Position numbers and translations under genes: made by a program
The notes under the pieces: generated by a model
Told to the model about the DNA's origin: nothing
The model's input: only the letters and a program-made list of their open reading frames with translations
Database searches by the model: none
Source: Botryosphaeria dothidea
Taxonomy: Eukaryota; Ascomycota; Dothideomycetes; Botryosphaeriales; Botryosphaeriaceae
Length of the DNA stretch: 64,000 bases
NCBI GenBank assembly: GCA_011503125.2
Contig: WWBZ02000001.1
Span: 1,364,001-1,428,000, forward strand
Direction: 5' to 3'
Part shown: piece after piece, positions 31,721-43,632 of the stretch
Numbering within the stretch: position 1 is the first letter of the stretch
Layout: the number at the start of each line of letters is the position of its first letter

Positions 31721-33510
31721 CTACGCATCGCCCTTCCGGCTCTCTTCTACTACATGTATGCGCTCGACATTGCCTTTTCCTTCCTTCGCTGCCTCTACCA
31801 CTTTGTTCACCTCTCCCACCGTGGCATCCTTCCCATCGAATAGCATGGCCACGGCTTCCAGACTCGGACCCTTGGTCTCAATGAAGAAGAAGTACACAAC
31901 AGCAAACTCAACCAATATCCATCCGACGTAGAACCAGTAAAATTTCCAGTCAAATGCATCCAGGCCTAAAGGATTGACGTACGTGTTGAACGCACCAGCA
32001 GCTCCAGTCAACAGCCAGAACAGCGCAATGCCCTTGGCTCTGAGTGTACACGGCAGCACTTCTACCACATACACCATCATGGCTCCCGTCCATCCGAGGT
32101 TGTGGACACCGCTGTACAGGTAAATGAACGCGACTGAAGCGTACGATGCCGATTCGGAGCCCGACCAATTCTTGCCTTTCTCGACGAATACTGCGTTTTG
32201 TCAACATGACGCTGACAACCACCAAGGTGGGGTTTCACTTACAGCCCGTGCAAATAGTAATCAGCGTAAATACAACCCACATCAACGCCATGCTCCACAG
32301 TAACAACGGTCTTCGTCCCACTCGCTCCGGCAAGAAAGCAAACGCAACGCTGCAAGCCAAGCTAAACATCTGGCTCGTAGCCGTGATAAGAGTCTGTTGG
32401 AGCTCCGTCGTAACACCAGCCGAGGTCAGCATGGAGTGCAGATAGTAGCTCACTAAACCGTTACCTGACCACTGCTTGCAGATGCCGCACCAGATCATGA
32501 TGAAGCTGCGCCACCGGTTGCCCGGTGTACGCCACAGCTCACTCCAACGGGTCTGCTTTGCCGCGATTTCCATTTCGATAGTTGAGCATATCTCATTGTA
32601 TTCGTATTGCACCACGGGGTCCTCGCGGTCGCCGTTGGCGTGATAGTGGGCAAGGATCTCGAGCGCTTTTTCGTTTCGGCCTTTGCTGACAAGCCATCTG
32701 GGCGATTCAGGAAGGAACAAGATCCCAACCGCCTGAAAGACGGACGGCAATGCCTGGAAAACGGACGGAATGCGCCATGACCTCGGAGATGTCAGCGGGA
32801 ATTCCGAGCAGCTCAAAGATTTCTTACCAAGTGCTGCTCATCCGAAAGCTCCCGAAGGTTATCCACGCCGCGACAATGGCGCCAGTGCTGTACTGCGTGT
32901 TTGACATGGCTGTGGCTGTAGCACGGTGGCTGGGGTACGCCAGCTCGGCCATGAGCACTGGGCCGATGGCTCCGACAATAACACCTCCAATTCCAAGTAG
33001 AAGCCGGCCAGCAATGAACATGCCGGCTGCTCTCTATTAGTCTTGATTCATGCATGGCTCTTGGACCACTTACCATTCACCGCGCCAGTAACGAGGGCGG
33101 TGCCGAGAATGCAAATTGTGGACCCAAGAAACATGGCTGTGCGTCTGCCCCATCCATCGGAGAAAGCGGTGATGAAGAACACTCCGAGGATGTTGCCAAT
33201 CCAGTAAGATGCACTGAGAATCCCCAAGAGACTGCCCTTTGGATGATGGAATTCTGCAAGATTGATTTTGAGTCAGTTCCTCATGATTCGGGGGTGAAAG
33301 CTCACCATTCTGCCATGTCTTAAGCTGCTGTACATTATTGATCAAACTTGCATCATATCCTTGGACATATTCGGACATCAACGGTATGAAGAGAAGCAAG
33401 TTGAGCTTCAGCAGTCCGCGGTCCCTCCACCAGTGGCCTGTTTTGTTATCGAGAGGAGTCGTGGCGGCCAAAGCCTGCCTGTCGGACTGTGCATTCTTGT
33501 GAGCATGCAT
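31721..33510 (-). CDS. MFS sugar transporter (lactose/hexose permease-like)
   Basis: Five exons: 33510-33306, 33253-33074, 33026-32828, 32781-32243 and 32190-31721, 530 residues, with introns of 46-52 bp and all phases consistent. Sugar-porter hallmarks are SDGWGRR after TM2, GRLLLGIGG, PESPRWLVSKGR before the central loop, PERVGRRPLLLW after TM8, and FFIETKGPSLEAV after TM12. A cytosolic N-terminus (HKNAQSDRQAL) precedes GYDASLINNVQ in TM1, the form common in fungal lactose/cellobiose-type permeases. It should import a mono- or disaccharide by proton symport. The divergent BNR_4 gene shares its 560-bp promoter region, so co-regulation is plausible. The substrate cannot be read from the sequence. 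Confidence 0.93.
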
Positions 33511-34070
33511 TGCGGCTCAAGATTTGTACATGCCAACGATTTGACAGGAGATGAAGATGGGGTGGCTGACTCGGAGGCTTCGGTGACAAGAAGCTTATAC
33601 CTTCACCAAGCAGCGGCGTGGCAGCCATGGCGATGCACGCCAAATCCTACGGCCTTTCTTTTCCAACCTAATTGCATGGATACAAGTGCAAATGATAGTA
33701 CGCCGCACGCGCGATACCACTTACAAGGCTAACCCCGCAAGCTGCGCGCCATAGCGGGAGCGTATGGGGAAGGTTGCAGCAGCCACAATTCTTCCGGGGT
33801 AGCCTCGCGCGGAAGCGGGGGCTGCGATCAGCGTCATCGTCAACGGTTTCCCAGACGCTTTGCGTTGTCTTCGCAGCGCGCTCTGCCGAATCGCGTCTCT
33901 TGATTTTTCCGGGGCGTCGCTTACGACGTGGGGCATGCTCGAAAGCAGGGAAACGCGTTTGTGACGGGAGCGGGGAAGCATGTGAGCGGGACGGAACGCT
34001 GATAATGTTTGCCTGCGGGAGTGGTGCGCTGAGCGGCACAGACCTTGCGGATCCTTCACTTACTGTCAGA
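33511..34070. other. Shared promoter region of transporter and BNR_4 gene
   Basis: A 560-bp gap between divergent starts. The open frame of the BNR_4 gene extends upstream to an ATG at 33774, but those 99 extra residues are Arg-rich and unconserved, so they are counted as 5' leader. Confidence 0.5.
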
Positions 34071-35786
34071 ATGGCAGCAGCAGAGGAAGAAGCTTTCAGT
34101 CACCTGGAGGCTACTGGCAGCGTACTCGGCGACGACCCGCCGCGCACTCATCGCATCAACGCGAATTCTTTCCAGCAGAGCGCGCTGCTGACCGTGAACG
34201 GCTGGCAATATGCGGCCTTCTACCAAGCAAAGGAAGGTGCTGAAAATAGCCACATCTGCTACCCGACGCTTGCGCGAAGGCTGTTACGCAGCTGGCCGAC
34301 AGGTCCCGACGGCGCCTGGGAACATCTGATCTTCGATGATTATGAGCAGACGTTCGACGACGGACACAACACCATCTCCATCGGTGTTTGTATCGGCGAT
34401 GGCACGATTCATGTCTCATATGATCACCACTGCGATACGTAGGTGCCATGTCGTCCGGAAACCAGTCGGCGGAAATTAACGGGTTTCAGGCTGAGATATC
34501 GGCATTCCGTCCAAGGCCTTGCGGCCAAACCAGAAGAATTTGAATGGGAGAAGGAGCACTTCAGCGAGACCTCAAGCGAGCTGCCTGGGCTCTCGGCTTC
34601 CAAGATGATGGAAGAAGTGTCCTACCCCCGCTTCGTCAGCGCGGACCAAGACATGTTCTTGACCTACCGCATTGGACAGCAAGTTCCCCCATCTGATAGG
34701 CACGACGATGAATATACTAACCAAGTACACCGTTTTGCAGAGCTGGCTCCGGTTCCGATGTCCTCTACCGCTATTCCTCCACTACCCACGGCTACGATTT
34801 TCTCGGCACTATTCTCACCGGCGAAGGCAATTCTCCATACATCAACGGCATGGACTACCGCGCCAATTGCCTCCACGTTTCCTGGACCTACCGCAAGTTC
34901 GTCGAATACGAGGGCGTCCACGACCCTACATCCACCGCCCACAAAGCGCAGGCGGGCCCCAACGGTCCGGAGAACAACTACAATCTATGCTACATGTACA
35001 GTGAAGATGGAGGGGTCAGCTGGAATGACTCAGACAAAAGAAAAATTGCGGATCTCGAAAGTGGTCAGACGGTCAAGCCGACTACCGAGGGTATCATAGT
35101 ATTTGACATTCCGACAAACAGTGGGATTTTGAACCAGGAGGCCCAGTGCGTGGCTCCCGATGGAGAATTCCACGTATTGAACAGAGAGAAGCATGAGGAC
35201 GTAGAGACATGGATGCTGTATTCCAGACACCCGGCCGGTATGTATGACCATTTCTTGTACAACTGACAACTCATTTATTGACTGCTCAGACCTCTGGAAG
35301 CGGAGCCCCATAAAAGGCTTCTCCCCGACGGAGACGGGTTCCAGGGGCAGCATCTGCGCTGACAAGGATAGCAACATCTACGCCATCCTGCCCGGGAACA
35401 TCGATTCCTCCCTCACGATCATGCAAGCACTGAAGCAGGAGGGGTACCTGAACTTCAAAACCGTCTGGAGGCAGGATGGGTTCGATGGTGAGCCGTTGGT
35501 CGACCAGGCGAGGCTCGATGAGCAGAACGTTCTCTCCATTTTCACGCGGACGGATGAGGATGAAGAAGGAAAACGCAGAGTTGTGGTCATCGATATCGAC
35601 CTGGGAGGCCCAGAAGAGTACCCTTACGGAATGCAGCTGGCCTCGGAGCACGATGAGGCCCGCACGCAGGAGATTGAGCAGGCAGAAAACGAAGAGCTGC
35701 AGGCCAAGAGCGCGGGATGTGTCGGCAGCATCAGCGATAGCAACCCGGATGAAGAAGCGCGACCTCAGGAGCCTCTCCAGGAATGA
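34071..35786 (+). CDS. BNR_4-type beta-propeller protein (putative glycan hydrolase or lyase)
   Basis: Four exons: 34071-34438, 34490-34678, 34741-35237 and 35290-35786, 516 residues. Conserved BNR_4 blocks occur in order: NGWQYAAFYQAK, FDDYEQTFDDGHNTIS, GDGTIHVSYDHHCD, YPRFVSADQDMFLTYRIG, LHVSWTYRKF, YMYSEDGGVSWND and LNQEAQCVAPDG. Intron 2 (34679-34740) must be a GC-AG intron: its donor is GCAAGT, and only this choice joins YRIGQ to AGSGSDVLYRY in frame. Propellers of this kind include rhamnose- and uronate-linked polysaccharide hydrolases and lyases. No signal peptide is seen, which suggests an intracellular enzyme acting on imported oligosaccharides, or a missed N-terminal exon. The C-terminal 50 residues are acidic and repeat-poor. 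The exact activity is unknown. Confidence 0.82.
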
Positions 35787-36365
35787 TGAAGTTGGTGTGA
35801 CGTAATGGGGCTACGGTGGGCGTGCGCGACCTGGAACGCTGAACTTCCGTTGATAAACTCCGCAACGCGGACTCTTCCGAATTCTAATATTTCCTGGTCA
35901 TTGTTGCCATATTGCATTACCTCTATATTTCTCCAACATGAAGGTTTGGGGAGCTCACGTCTTTCGTTCGGCTCCATTGAGGGTGCCAGCGTCCGCTCTA
36001 CGCAGGAGTGGCCCGTTGCCACTTGGTGCCCGTCTTTTCTCTGCACGCTCAACGCCAACCGCAAATTATCCCTGCATCACGAAAACCTCGATAATTTCTA
36101 CTAGCTTGGGAGCACAACTGTTACCGTCCCAGGCCAACCGGTCACTGCAGCGTGGTCGCAGCTTCTCTACCTGTCTGCCTTGCGTAAATGACATCATTGT
36201 GCCCTATGTCATCATGACTGCCAGTTGCAGTTTGCTGCACGTCGTACTCGCCGCTTTGTTTAAAGGGATTCCTCTTGCTCCTCACCAGACGATATTTTCC
36301 ACCGCACACGACCACCATTGCGCTGCACACTCTAACAGCGATCTACTGACCCGACGACTTTCCAG
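35787..36365. other. Intergenic, nothing recognised
   Basis: A 579-bp stretch containing the 3' end region of the BNR_4 gene and the promoter of the dehydrogenase gene. Frames here are short and unconserved. Confidence 0.5.
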
Positions 36366-37349
36366 ATGGCTCCCACCAACAACAATCAGGACTTCCAGCT
36401 CAGCGAGGTCTTCAATGTCAAGGACAAGGTTGCCCTCGTCACCGGAGGAGGCTCTGGGATTGGCTTGATGGTAAGCCCTCTCATCTCGCAGATACGTTAG
36501 CTCACGGCTAAAAGCAAATCGCAGGCAACTCAAGCCCTTGCAGTCAACGGAGCCAAGGTCTACATCGTCGGCCGTACCAAGGAGAAGCTCGACCAGGTCG
36601 TGAAGGTTTACGGCCAGGACATCCCTGGCGAGATCATTCCGCTCGTCGGCGATGTGACCGACAAGGACGGCGTCCAGAAGCTGGTCGAGGAGATCGAGTC
36701 TCGCGAGAAGTGCCTCTGCGTCCTGATCAACAATGCCGGCATCGCCGCCCCGAAGACCACTCCCGACGGCGAGAACGCCGAGGAGCTGAAGAAAAACCTC
36801 TTTGAACCCACCTCGTATGTTGCCCTTTCTAGACGCTGATCAACCCGATCCTAACATTCCGACAGCGTCAAGGAATGGACCGACATCTACGCCACCAACG
36901 TCGTCGGCCCCTACCTCATGTCCACCGCCTTCCTGCCCCTCCTGCAGAAGGCCACCGAGCACCAGCACGGCTACTCGGGCACCATCATCAACATCACCTC
37001 CATCAGCGGCATGATCAAGATCTCGCAAGGCCACTTCTCGTACAACACCAGCAAGGGCGCCGCCATCCACCTCAACAAGATGCTCGCCTCGGAGATCGCC
37101 AAGGCCGGCCTGAAGATCCGCGTCAACTCGATCGCCCCCGGCGTCTTTCCGTCCGAGATGACGACGCAGGAGAGCGGCGAGGATCAGAAGAGCTCGATGC
37201 CAAAGGAGCACAAGGAAGGCCTTCCGGCGCAGAGGCCCGGCAATGATAGGGACATGGCCAGTGCGATTTTGTTCGCGGTTACGAATCAGTATCTGAACGG
37301 TCAGAACCTCGCTGTGGATGGCGGATATGTTACGCAGGTCGGCCAGTGA
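36366..37349 (+). CDS. Short-chain dehydrogenase/reductase
   Basis: Three exons, 36366-36470, 36525-36814 and 36866-37349, encode 292 residues. A classical SDR: cofactor motif TGGGSGIG (26-33), VYIVGRTKEKLD, LINNAGIA, catalytic Ser in INITSISGM, catalytic YNTSKGA, then VNSIAPGVFPSEM and a C-terminal LAVDGGYV. It is an NAD(P)-dependent oxidoreductase of the 3-oxoacyl-reductase/RhlG-like group. The Arg in GRTK after strand two favours NADP(H). No signal peptide is present, so it is cytosolic. The actual substrate is unknown. Exon 3 is strongly C-ending in codon use, unlike the flanking intergenic DNA, which supports active expression. Confidence 0.93.
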
Positions 37350-39086
37350 GCTGGAGAGGTGATTGGTTGCGCGACTGGGACAGGACAGAAAAAGTTTGAT
37401 GGCCGATCATGACCTTACGTAGCATTTGATAGGCGTCTCGATCAGGAAAAATGGATATTTCCGTGCTGGGATTTGTATAATGTCTCTCGTCTGTGCAACG
37501 TTTGTTGAGAGAGACACGTTCCGCGGAAGAATAAACAGACATCAAGCAACGAAAGTGCTCTCCAACAAATCACAATGATGCTGATGCCTGCAGAACGGCA
37601 CGCACTCACCTCACTCCGCCCGGAACTAGAAGCAAGTGGAAAAGGAACAGGCCATCAAAGACAGACAGCAAGTAGTCGCCAATGCCCAAAAGCACCACAC
37701 AGTGGTCTCCGTTTGCTGCAACTCAAAACCGGACCACGAAAGTGTGCTTGTGCTGTTACTTATAACAAGACCAAGTCACTAGGGTGGCGGTAATGAATGA
37801 TACAGCAGAACAGACAACACAAAGTATGGTGTATGTGCCTTTAGAACAACAACACGCAGCCAGAGTGGCGCCAAGTTATGGCGCAACGAAACAGACAGCA
37901 CAGTGTGCTGGTGCTGTTGCTATCAATGGCTATGCCACTCCTGTTGCTGCTGTCGTTCGTTGTCGGAAGAGAAAAGAGTGTAGAGAGTTGGGTTGGTGGG
38001 GTTTATGTAGGTATCGGGGTGGTCGGAGGCTCAAGTCCTGCACGTACGGTTGGATTCCAAGGTTGCACGAGTCTGGTGGATGACGGGCTGCTGGAAGGTA
38101 CCGCGTGGAAGAAGAAAGTGGTTCAGGCCGTCATGTGAGGGGCTGATCCTTTGGAAAGTCTGCTTGAGGCTTTGCAGTTGATGTTGATACGGGCTCGTGC
38201 AGGTGCTGAGGAGTATCAATGGTCTGCAGTTGACCGTTGTGCAGATGGGATTGTGGCATCTACTCATGTCGTGCGTACCTGGTGCCCTTGGTTCTGCATA
38301 GAGAGTCCAGTTGACTTATCTGGAGCGTATTTAACATAATGGGTCGGTATCTTCTGCCGCTCTAATCGAAGACATCCACTTGGTGCTGCAGTCTGGCCGA
38401 AGAACGGTGAGATGGTCAGCCACAAATGCATCCCACAACATGGGTCCGCTGCCATGGGGCCGGCTCAAGGTCCGGCAGATTGGTCGGGTTGCCGTCCAGA
38501 AGGCGTTTTTCGCTGCATCCACGATGGGATTTCCCGGGTGGTGTTGAGAGCAGGAGAGCATGTGGTGTGCAACAGCACCGGCGAAGCCGGCAATTGGGAG
38601 TGAGGAGATGACCGGGGTTCGCCGGCGGCGACGAAACCCTTGACGGCGCGCGCGAACCCTTGATACGCGCGCTCCCGACTGCCCCGACCGAGCGCGTTCT
38701 CCGCAACGTCTGTGCAATTAACATTGGGTCCGCCCTTATCTGAGCCCTGCCGGATCGTCGCGAAAGGGCCATGCAAACGAGGGGAGATGGCTTTTGCGGC
38801 GCGGACGGGGCAACAAAGTCCATGTGAATAGACCTTTCATCACCAGCCCAGTCCTCCTATCGCACAGGCACCACCTACCCTCCAGCAACAGGTCCAGACA
38901 GTCATAGCCTTTACGCTTGCAGACGCCTCGCGCTGCCTCCCCCGGCAGTGATCCCGAGCTCTTCCTCGTTACTTTCTTTTTCGTCACCTCATAAGCGCGC
39001 TCGCACGCTCTCGGTCGCCTCGTGTCTCGCGCGCTCGCACTCGTCCACACTTCACCGTGTCACTCGATCTTTCCGACGTCTCCGCA
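37350..39086. other. Intergenic, nothing recognised
   Basis: No family signal on either strand. Three overlapping minus-strand frames at 38331-39050 are out of register with one another and look fortuitous. The pyrimidine-rich last 300 bases before 39087 are typical of a fungal promoter/5' UTR and probably belong to the permease. Confidence 0.5.
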
Positions 39087-41008
39087 ATGGCCGATTCGAA
39101 TGACGCGGCCGAGTCCAAGGCGCCTGCCGCCACCAAGACGGTCTCGGTGGACACGCACGATGCAGACCAGCTGCGCCTGAAGCAGATGTAGGTTTCCTTG
39201 AAAGATGCGACGTCGAAAGAAGAATTGTGGTTTTTGCCTCCGCTGACACGAAGAAGGGGCCACGAACAAGAGCTCAAGCGGCACTTTACTGTTTGGAGCT
39301 TGATCGGCTTGGCCTCCACCACGACCATTTCTTGGACCGGCTTGGGCCTTGGGTACGTCTTGCATCCTCTTTTTTTTTTTTCCGTAGCGATGCGCGGGCG
39401 ACAATGCAGGCTGACTCTCTTCCCTGCTCGACAGCTTGATCACCGAGATCAACGCCGGTGGTCCTGGTGCTGTCATCTATGGATTCATCCTCGTGTGGAT
39501 TCTGCAATGCTTCTTGGGAGCTTCTTTAGCTGAGTTCGTCTCGGCGTACCCCACAGAGGGTGGTATGGTATGACATGCTCAAGCTTCGTTTGACGGCCAA
39601 TGGTTCTAACGCGGAATAGTACCATTGGGTTGCTGCCATTGCACCACGCAAGCACAGCGGATTCTTGTCATTCATTACCGGCTGGTGGAGCGTTTGCGGA
39701 TGGATCTTCACCACCGCGTCGACCAATTTGGTCTACGCTCAGAACTTCATGGCGCTTATTGCGCTGTACCGGAGTGATCTAGTTATCAAGACATGGATGA
39801 CCTTTGTGGTCTACCAAATCACGAACCTGGCTACTGCCAGTATTGTGCTTTTTGGCAACAAGATCATTCCCGCCATGAACAAATTCTCCTGTAAGGACAC
39901 CATCTCTGCTTTTTGGACTACGACTAATGGCGGCAGTGTTCTATCTTCAAATTGCCTGGTTTGTGCTCATGGTCACTGTGGCCGCCACGGCTCCCAAGCA
40001 CAACGATGCCAAATTCGTCTTCCGGACGTGGATCAACAACACCGGATGGGAAAACAACGTCATCTGCTTCATCACGTAAGTTCCGGTCGAATCCCTCCAT
40101 CCCAAACAAGCCTCTAAAAAAACCTCAGCGGCCTCGTCAACCCCCTCTATTCCCTCGGCGGCCTCGACGGCATAACGCACATCACCGAAGAGATGCCCAA
40201 CCCGTCCCGCAACGCGCCGCTCGCCCTCCTCTGCACCCTCGCCATCGCCTTCGTCACCGGCCTCACCTACCTCATCACGCTCATGTTCTCCGTGCAAGAC
40301 TACGCCGCGCTCGCCGACACGTCGACCGGCCTGCCGCTCGCCGAGCTCTTCCGCCAAGCCACCTCGTCGACCGGCGGCGCCTTCGCGCTCATCTTCCTGC
40401 TCTGGATCGCGCTGGGCCCGTGCATGGTGGGCTCGCAGCTGTCCACGTCGCGCGTCGTGTGGGCGTTCGCGCGCGATCGTGGCCTGCCGCTGTCGCACCA
40501 CCTCGCGCGCGTGTCGGCCCGCTTCCGCGTGCCCTTCAACGCGCAGCTGCTGGTGACGGCCGTGTGCGCGGCGCTCGGCTGCCTCTACCTCGGCAGCAGC
40601 ACGGCGTTCAACGCCATGCTCGGGTCCGCCGTTACCGTCAACAACATCGCATACCTCGTTCCCATCCTGACCAACGTGCTGCAGGGGCGCAAGGTGCTGG
40701 TGCGCGGCCAGTTCCACATGGGCACGTGGAAGGGCATGCTGGTGAACGTCGTGACGCTGTGCTGGCTGGTGTTCGCGATCGTCTTCTTCTCGTTTCCGTA
40801 CGTGCAGCCGGTGAGCGCGGCGAACATGAACTACACGTGCGTGTGCGTGGGCGGGATCGGGTGCATTGCACTGACGTGGTGGTTCGTGGCGGGGAAAAGG
40901 TTTACGCAACTGATGGAGAAGGCGAAGGAGGATGAGGCGGCGCGGGAGGCGGCGGAGGCGGTGTTGAGGGGGCAGGTCGTCAAGGCGAAGAGTGAGGAGA
41001 GCGGGTAG
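39087..41008 (+). CDS. APC amino-acid/GABA-type permease
   Basis: Six exons: 39087-39187, 39257-39352, 39435-39567, 39620-39890, 39937-40075 and 40129-41008, giving 539 residues with every phase consistent. Fungal amino acid/choline transporter landmarks are ELKRHFTVWSLIGLA, GGPGAVIYGFI, GASLAEFVSAYPTEGGMYHW, the loop HITEEMPNPSRNAP, and AFARDRGLPLS. About twelve hydrophobic segments alternate with short loops. The N-terminus (34 residues) and the Lys/Glu-rich C-terminus are cytosolic. It should import an amino acid, GABA or choline at the plasma membrane; the substrate cannot be settled from sequence. The last exon is very GC-rich, which creates a long spurious open frame on the opposite strand. 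Confidence 0.93.
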
Positions 41009-41831
41009 TGGGTGGGGGGGAGTTCTGGGATGTTCACACGAGATGTCTTTCATTTGGTTGGATGGTGATGGCTGTTGAACGGTTCGGGCCGGATCGGATA
41101 CCCCTATAGTAGTAGTGAAGTAATGAGATGTAATGTTGAACGAATTCTGAGACTGTCACGCGGGCTGTAGCAGCGTTGAGTATTGTGGGCCCTTGGAGCA
41201 GGAAGTTCTGGTGTCCTTCGCATGAGAGACGTAGTCATTCGAGCAAACCGAGAAATGACGGCCTCACGAGTGCTTTCCGAGAGCGGCAGCTGCTGAGTCG
41301 CGCATGCCAGCTACCCGGCGCGGCGTTTTTGCCGTGGCCGGGCCGGCGGCAAGTTGCGCTTCACCGACGAGAGCCGCCTTGAGCCTCTCTCCCCCTCCCC
41401 TCTCTCTTTTTTCTTATCGACCCGGACCCGAACGCCACGCGACGACCATGTCAACGGCGGTGAAGGCAAGCGAGCGCTGACGATGGGTTCCCAGCGCCGA
41501 CGTCGGCTGAAGACCGACATCACCGAGATGACCGGGGCCTGATAGGCTCCCCCGCGTTTGCCAACGCCCTTGGCAGGCACGCCGGTGGTCTTTTGCCCCA
41601 GCGAGCCTAGCCGCATGTGCGTCGTCCGCCCGCCGACGCTGACCGGGATGGCGGATGCGGGTGCGGGCGATTGATATGCGAGCCAAGCTTGGTCCGGGTC
41701 AATCTTTTGTGAAGAGCAATATAAAGATGTGCGCGCGCGCTGCCTCGGCGGTGACGTGGGCCCTGCTTTTCTTTCCGTACTGTTCTTGGTCCTTCCCCTC
41801 GGTCACGTCCTTCGCTCGGTGATACTGAACA
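41009..41831. other. Intergenic, promoter of the secreted-protein gene
   Basis: No gene was recognised. A TATAAA at 41720-41725 lies 107 bp upstream of the next start codon and is a credible TATA box. The stretch is CT-rich near 41.38-41.42 kb. Confidence 0.5.
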
Positions 41832-43632
41832 ATGGTGGCGCCAATGTCGCGTCGGAGCCTCGTCTCGCTCCTCCTGCTCGGAGCGCAGCCATGTGTCTCG
41901 TCGTTTGTGTCGACGCTGCCGGCTGGCGCGCAGGATATGTTCAACATGTCCATGTCGTGGTTGGACACGCTCTACGATCCGGAGGCGTACTATCTGTACG
42001 ACGTGTCCCAGGGCACCCAGACGTCGCTGAACCACGAGACCCGCGCTTCGGCGTGGTATGCGATTGGTTTGCTGGCCAGGAATGACGGTGAAGATGTCGC
42101 GAATGCCCTGCAAATAATTCAGAACATCATTGCCGGCCAGTTCAAGGATCCCAAGGACCAATGGTACGAAAGTGCTCTTTAACTTGGGATATGAAGGCTA
42201 ATGCGTTTCAGGTATGGAGACTACCAGAAATACCCCGAGGAGCCCACCGTTGGAACAGCCTACTACCCTGCCGATATCTATGACAGCTGGGATCCGAACT
42301 GGCGTGGCTTTATTGGCACCGCCTTTATTCAGGGCTTGGAAGACTTCTCCGACCTGATCCCTGAGGACGTGCAGGATCTTATGCTTGAGTCGCTGCACAA
42401 CAACACTGTTGGCGACAGCTACCGCGTCGGAGGCGTGGACGACGACAATCTGTACCCTGCATACTCCAACCCCTCCATAATGAGGGCTTTCGTCAGCGGC
42501 TGGACGGGAAGGAAAATTGGAGAGGCAAACATGACGCAAGCGGGCGAGGACTACGCCGCCGAGATCGTGGAGCTCTTCAACCGTGCCAACACCCTCTCCG
42601 AGTTCAACAGCGGCACCTACGCCGGCGTCTCCATGTACGCGCTGTCGCTGTGGGCGCGCTACATGCCCGCGGACTCGATCATGGGCAAGGAGGGCACGCG
42701 CATGCTGCAGGACACGTGGAACTCGGTCACCAGCCTGTACCACGCCGGCATGAAGAACTCGGCCGGCCCGTGGGACCGCACCTACGGCTACGACATGAAC
42801 CGCTACCTCAGCATCCTAGCTCTACACATCTGGAACCTAGTCGGCCGCGAGGCCAGTCCGCTCATTGACAAGCCCTACGCCATGGGCCACTCTGGGGATT
42901 ATGCGTACGCGCCGCTGATCGCCATCATGGCCCCTTTCCACAACGAGGTTGTTCCTGAGGATGCCGTCAAGCAGCTCACCGTCTTCCCGGGCGAGCACAC
43001 CGTGGAGACCAGCGCGTTCAGCCCGCCCTACGACGCCTACCCCCGCAACATCACCACCTGGCTCAGCGACAGCATCACCATCGGCGGCTCAACGTTCAAC
43101 GAGACGCGTATCGGCGGTCCGGCTCTGAACCCCAACACCTGGAGCCCCGCGGTCGTGCAGTGGGATGCTGGCAACCAGGTCGGCTGGCTCAAGGTAAGCT
43201 TGGATCCATGAGAAAAATTCTTGTAGTCATGTATAACTGACCTTGGGTAGTGGTACTCAACCGAGGCTTCCCTCATCGCTGACGTCTCGCCCGGCGTCCT
43301 GAACCTGACTTACCCCTACGGCAACAACACCTCCGTCTTCTCCTTCATGGTGTCGACGTTCAAGGGCCACTACGATATTGCTTCCTGGGATGATGTCCAG
43401 GGAGTCAAGGTCAACGTTACCGGCAATGCCAATTTGACGTACTCGCTGCAATTCCAGGGAGCGTATGGAGGTGCTGGGGAGACTGTTAAGTGAATGATCC
43501 CCATATTTGATGTGAGAAATGACTTGCTGACCAGGATTGCGCAGCGACTTTGAGTTCTGGAACTTCACTTACCTGATGCCTGAAGATTTCGAGGGCACGC
43601 CGAACTTGGTCTTGTCTTTTGATGTGGTGTAG
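41832..43632 (+). CDS. Secreted protein of unknown function, possibly helical-barrel glycosidase-like
   Basis: Four exons: 41832-42163, 42212-43193, 43251-43489 and 43545-43632, 546 residues. A signal peptide is clear (SRRSLVSLLLLGAQPCVSSF), with a second in-frame Met at residue 5. The body is rich in Trp/Tyr/Asn and amphipathic helices (RASAWYAIGLLARN, GTYAGVSMYALSLWARY, MNRYLSILALHIWN), the texture of alpha/alpha-barrel carbohydrate-active enzymes, with several NxT/NxS glycosylation sites. I recognise the overall pattern from uncharacterised fungal secreted proteins but cannot name the family or place a catalytic residue. The third donor is less usual (GTGAAT) but is the one that joins GETVN to DFEFWNFTYL in frame. 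Confidence 0.8.

Noticed and set aside
39947..41053. 368-codon minus-strand open frame opposite the permease
   Set aside because: His/Arg/Glu-rich composition with no family signal; it is a shadow of the GC-rich third codon positions of the permease exon on the other strand.
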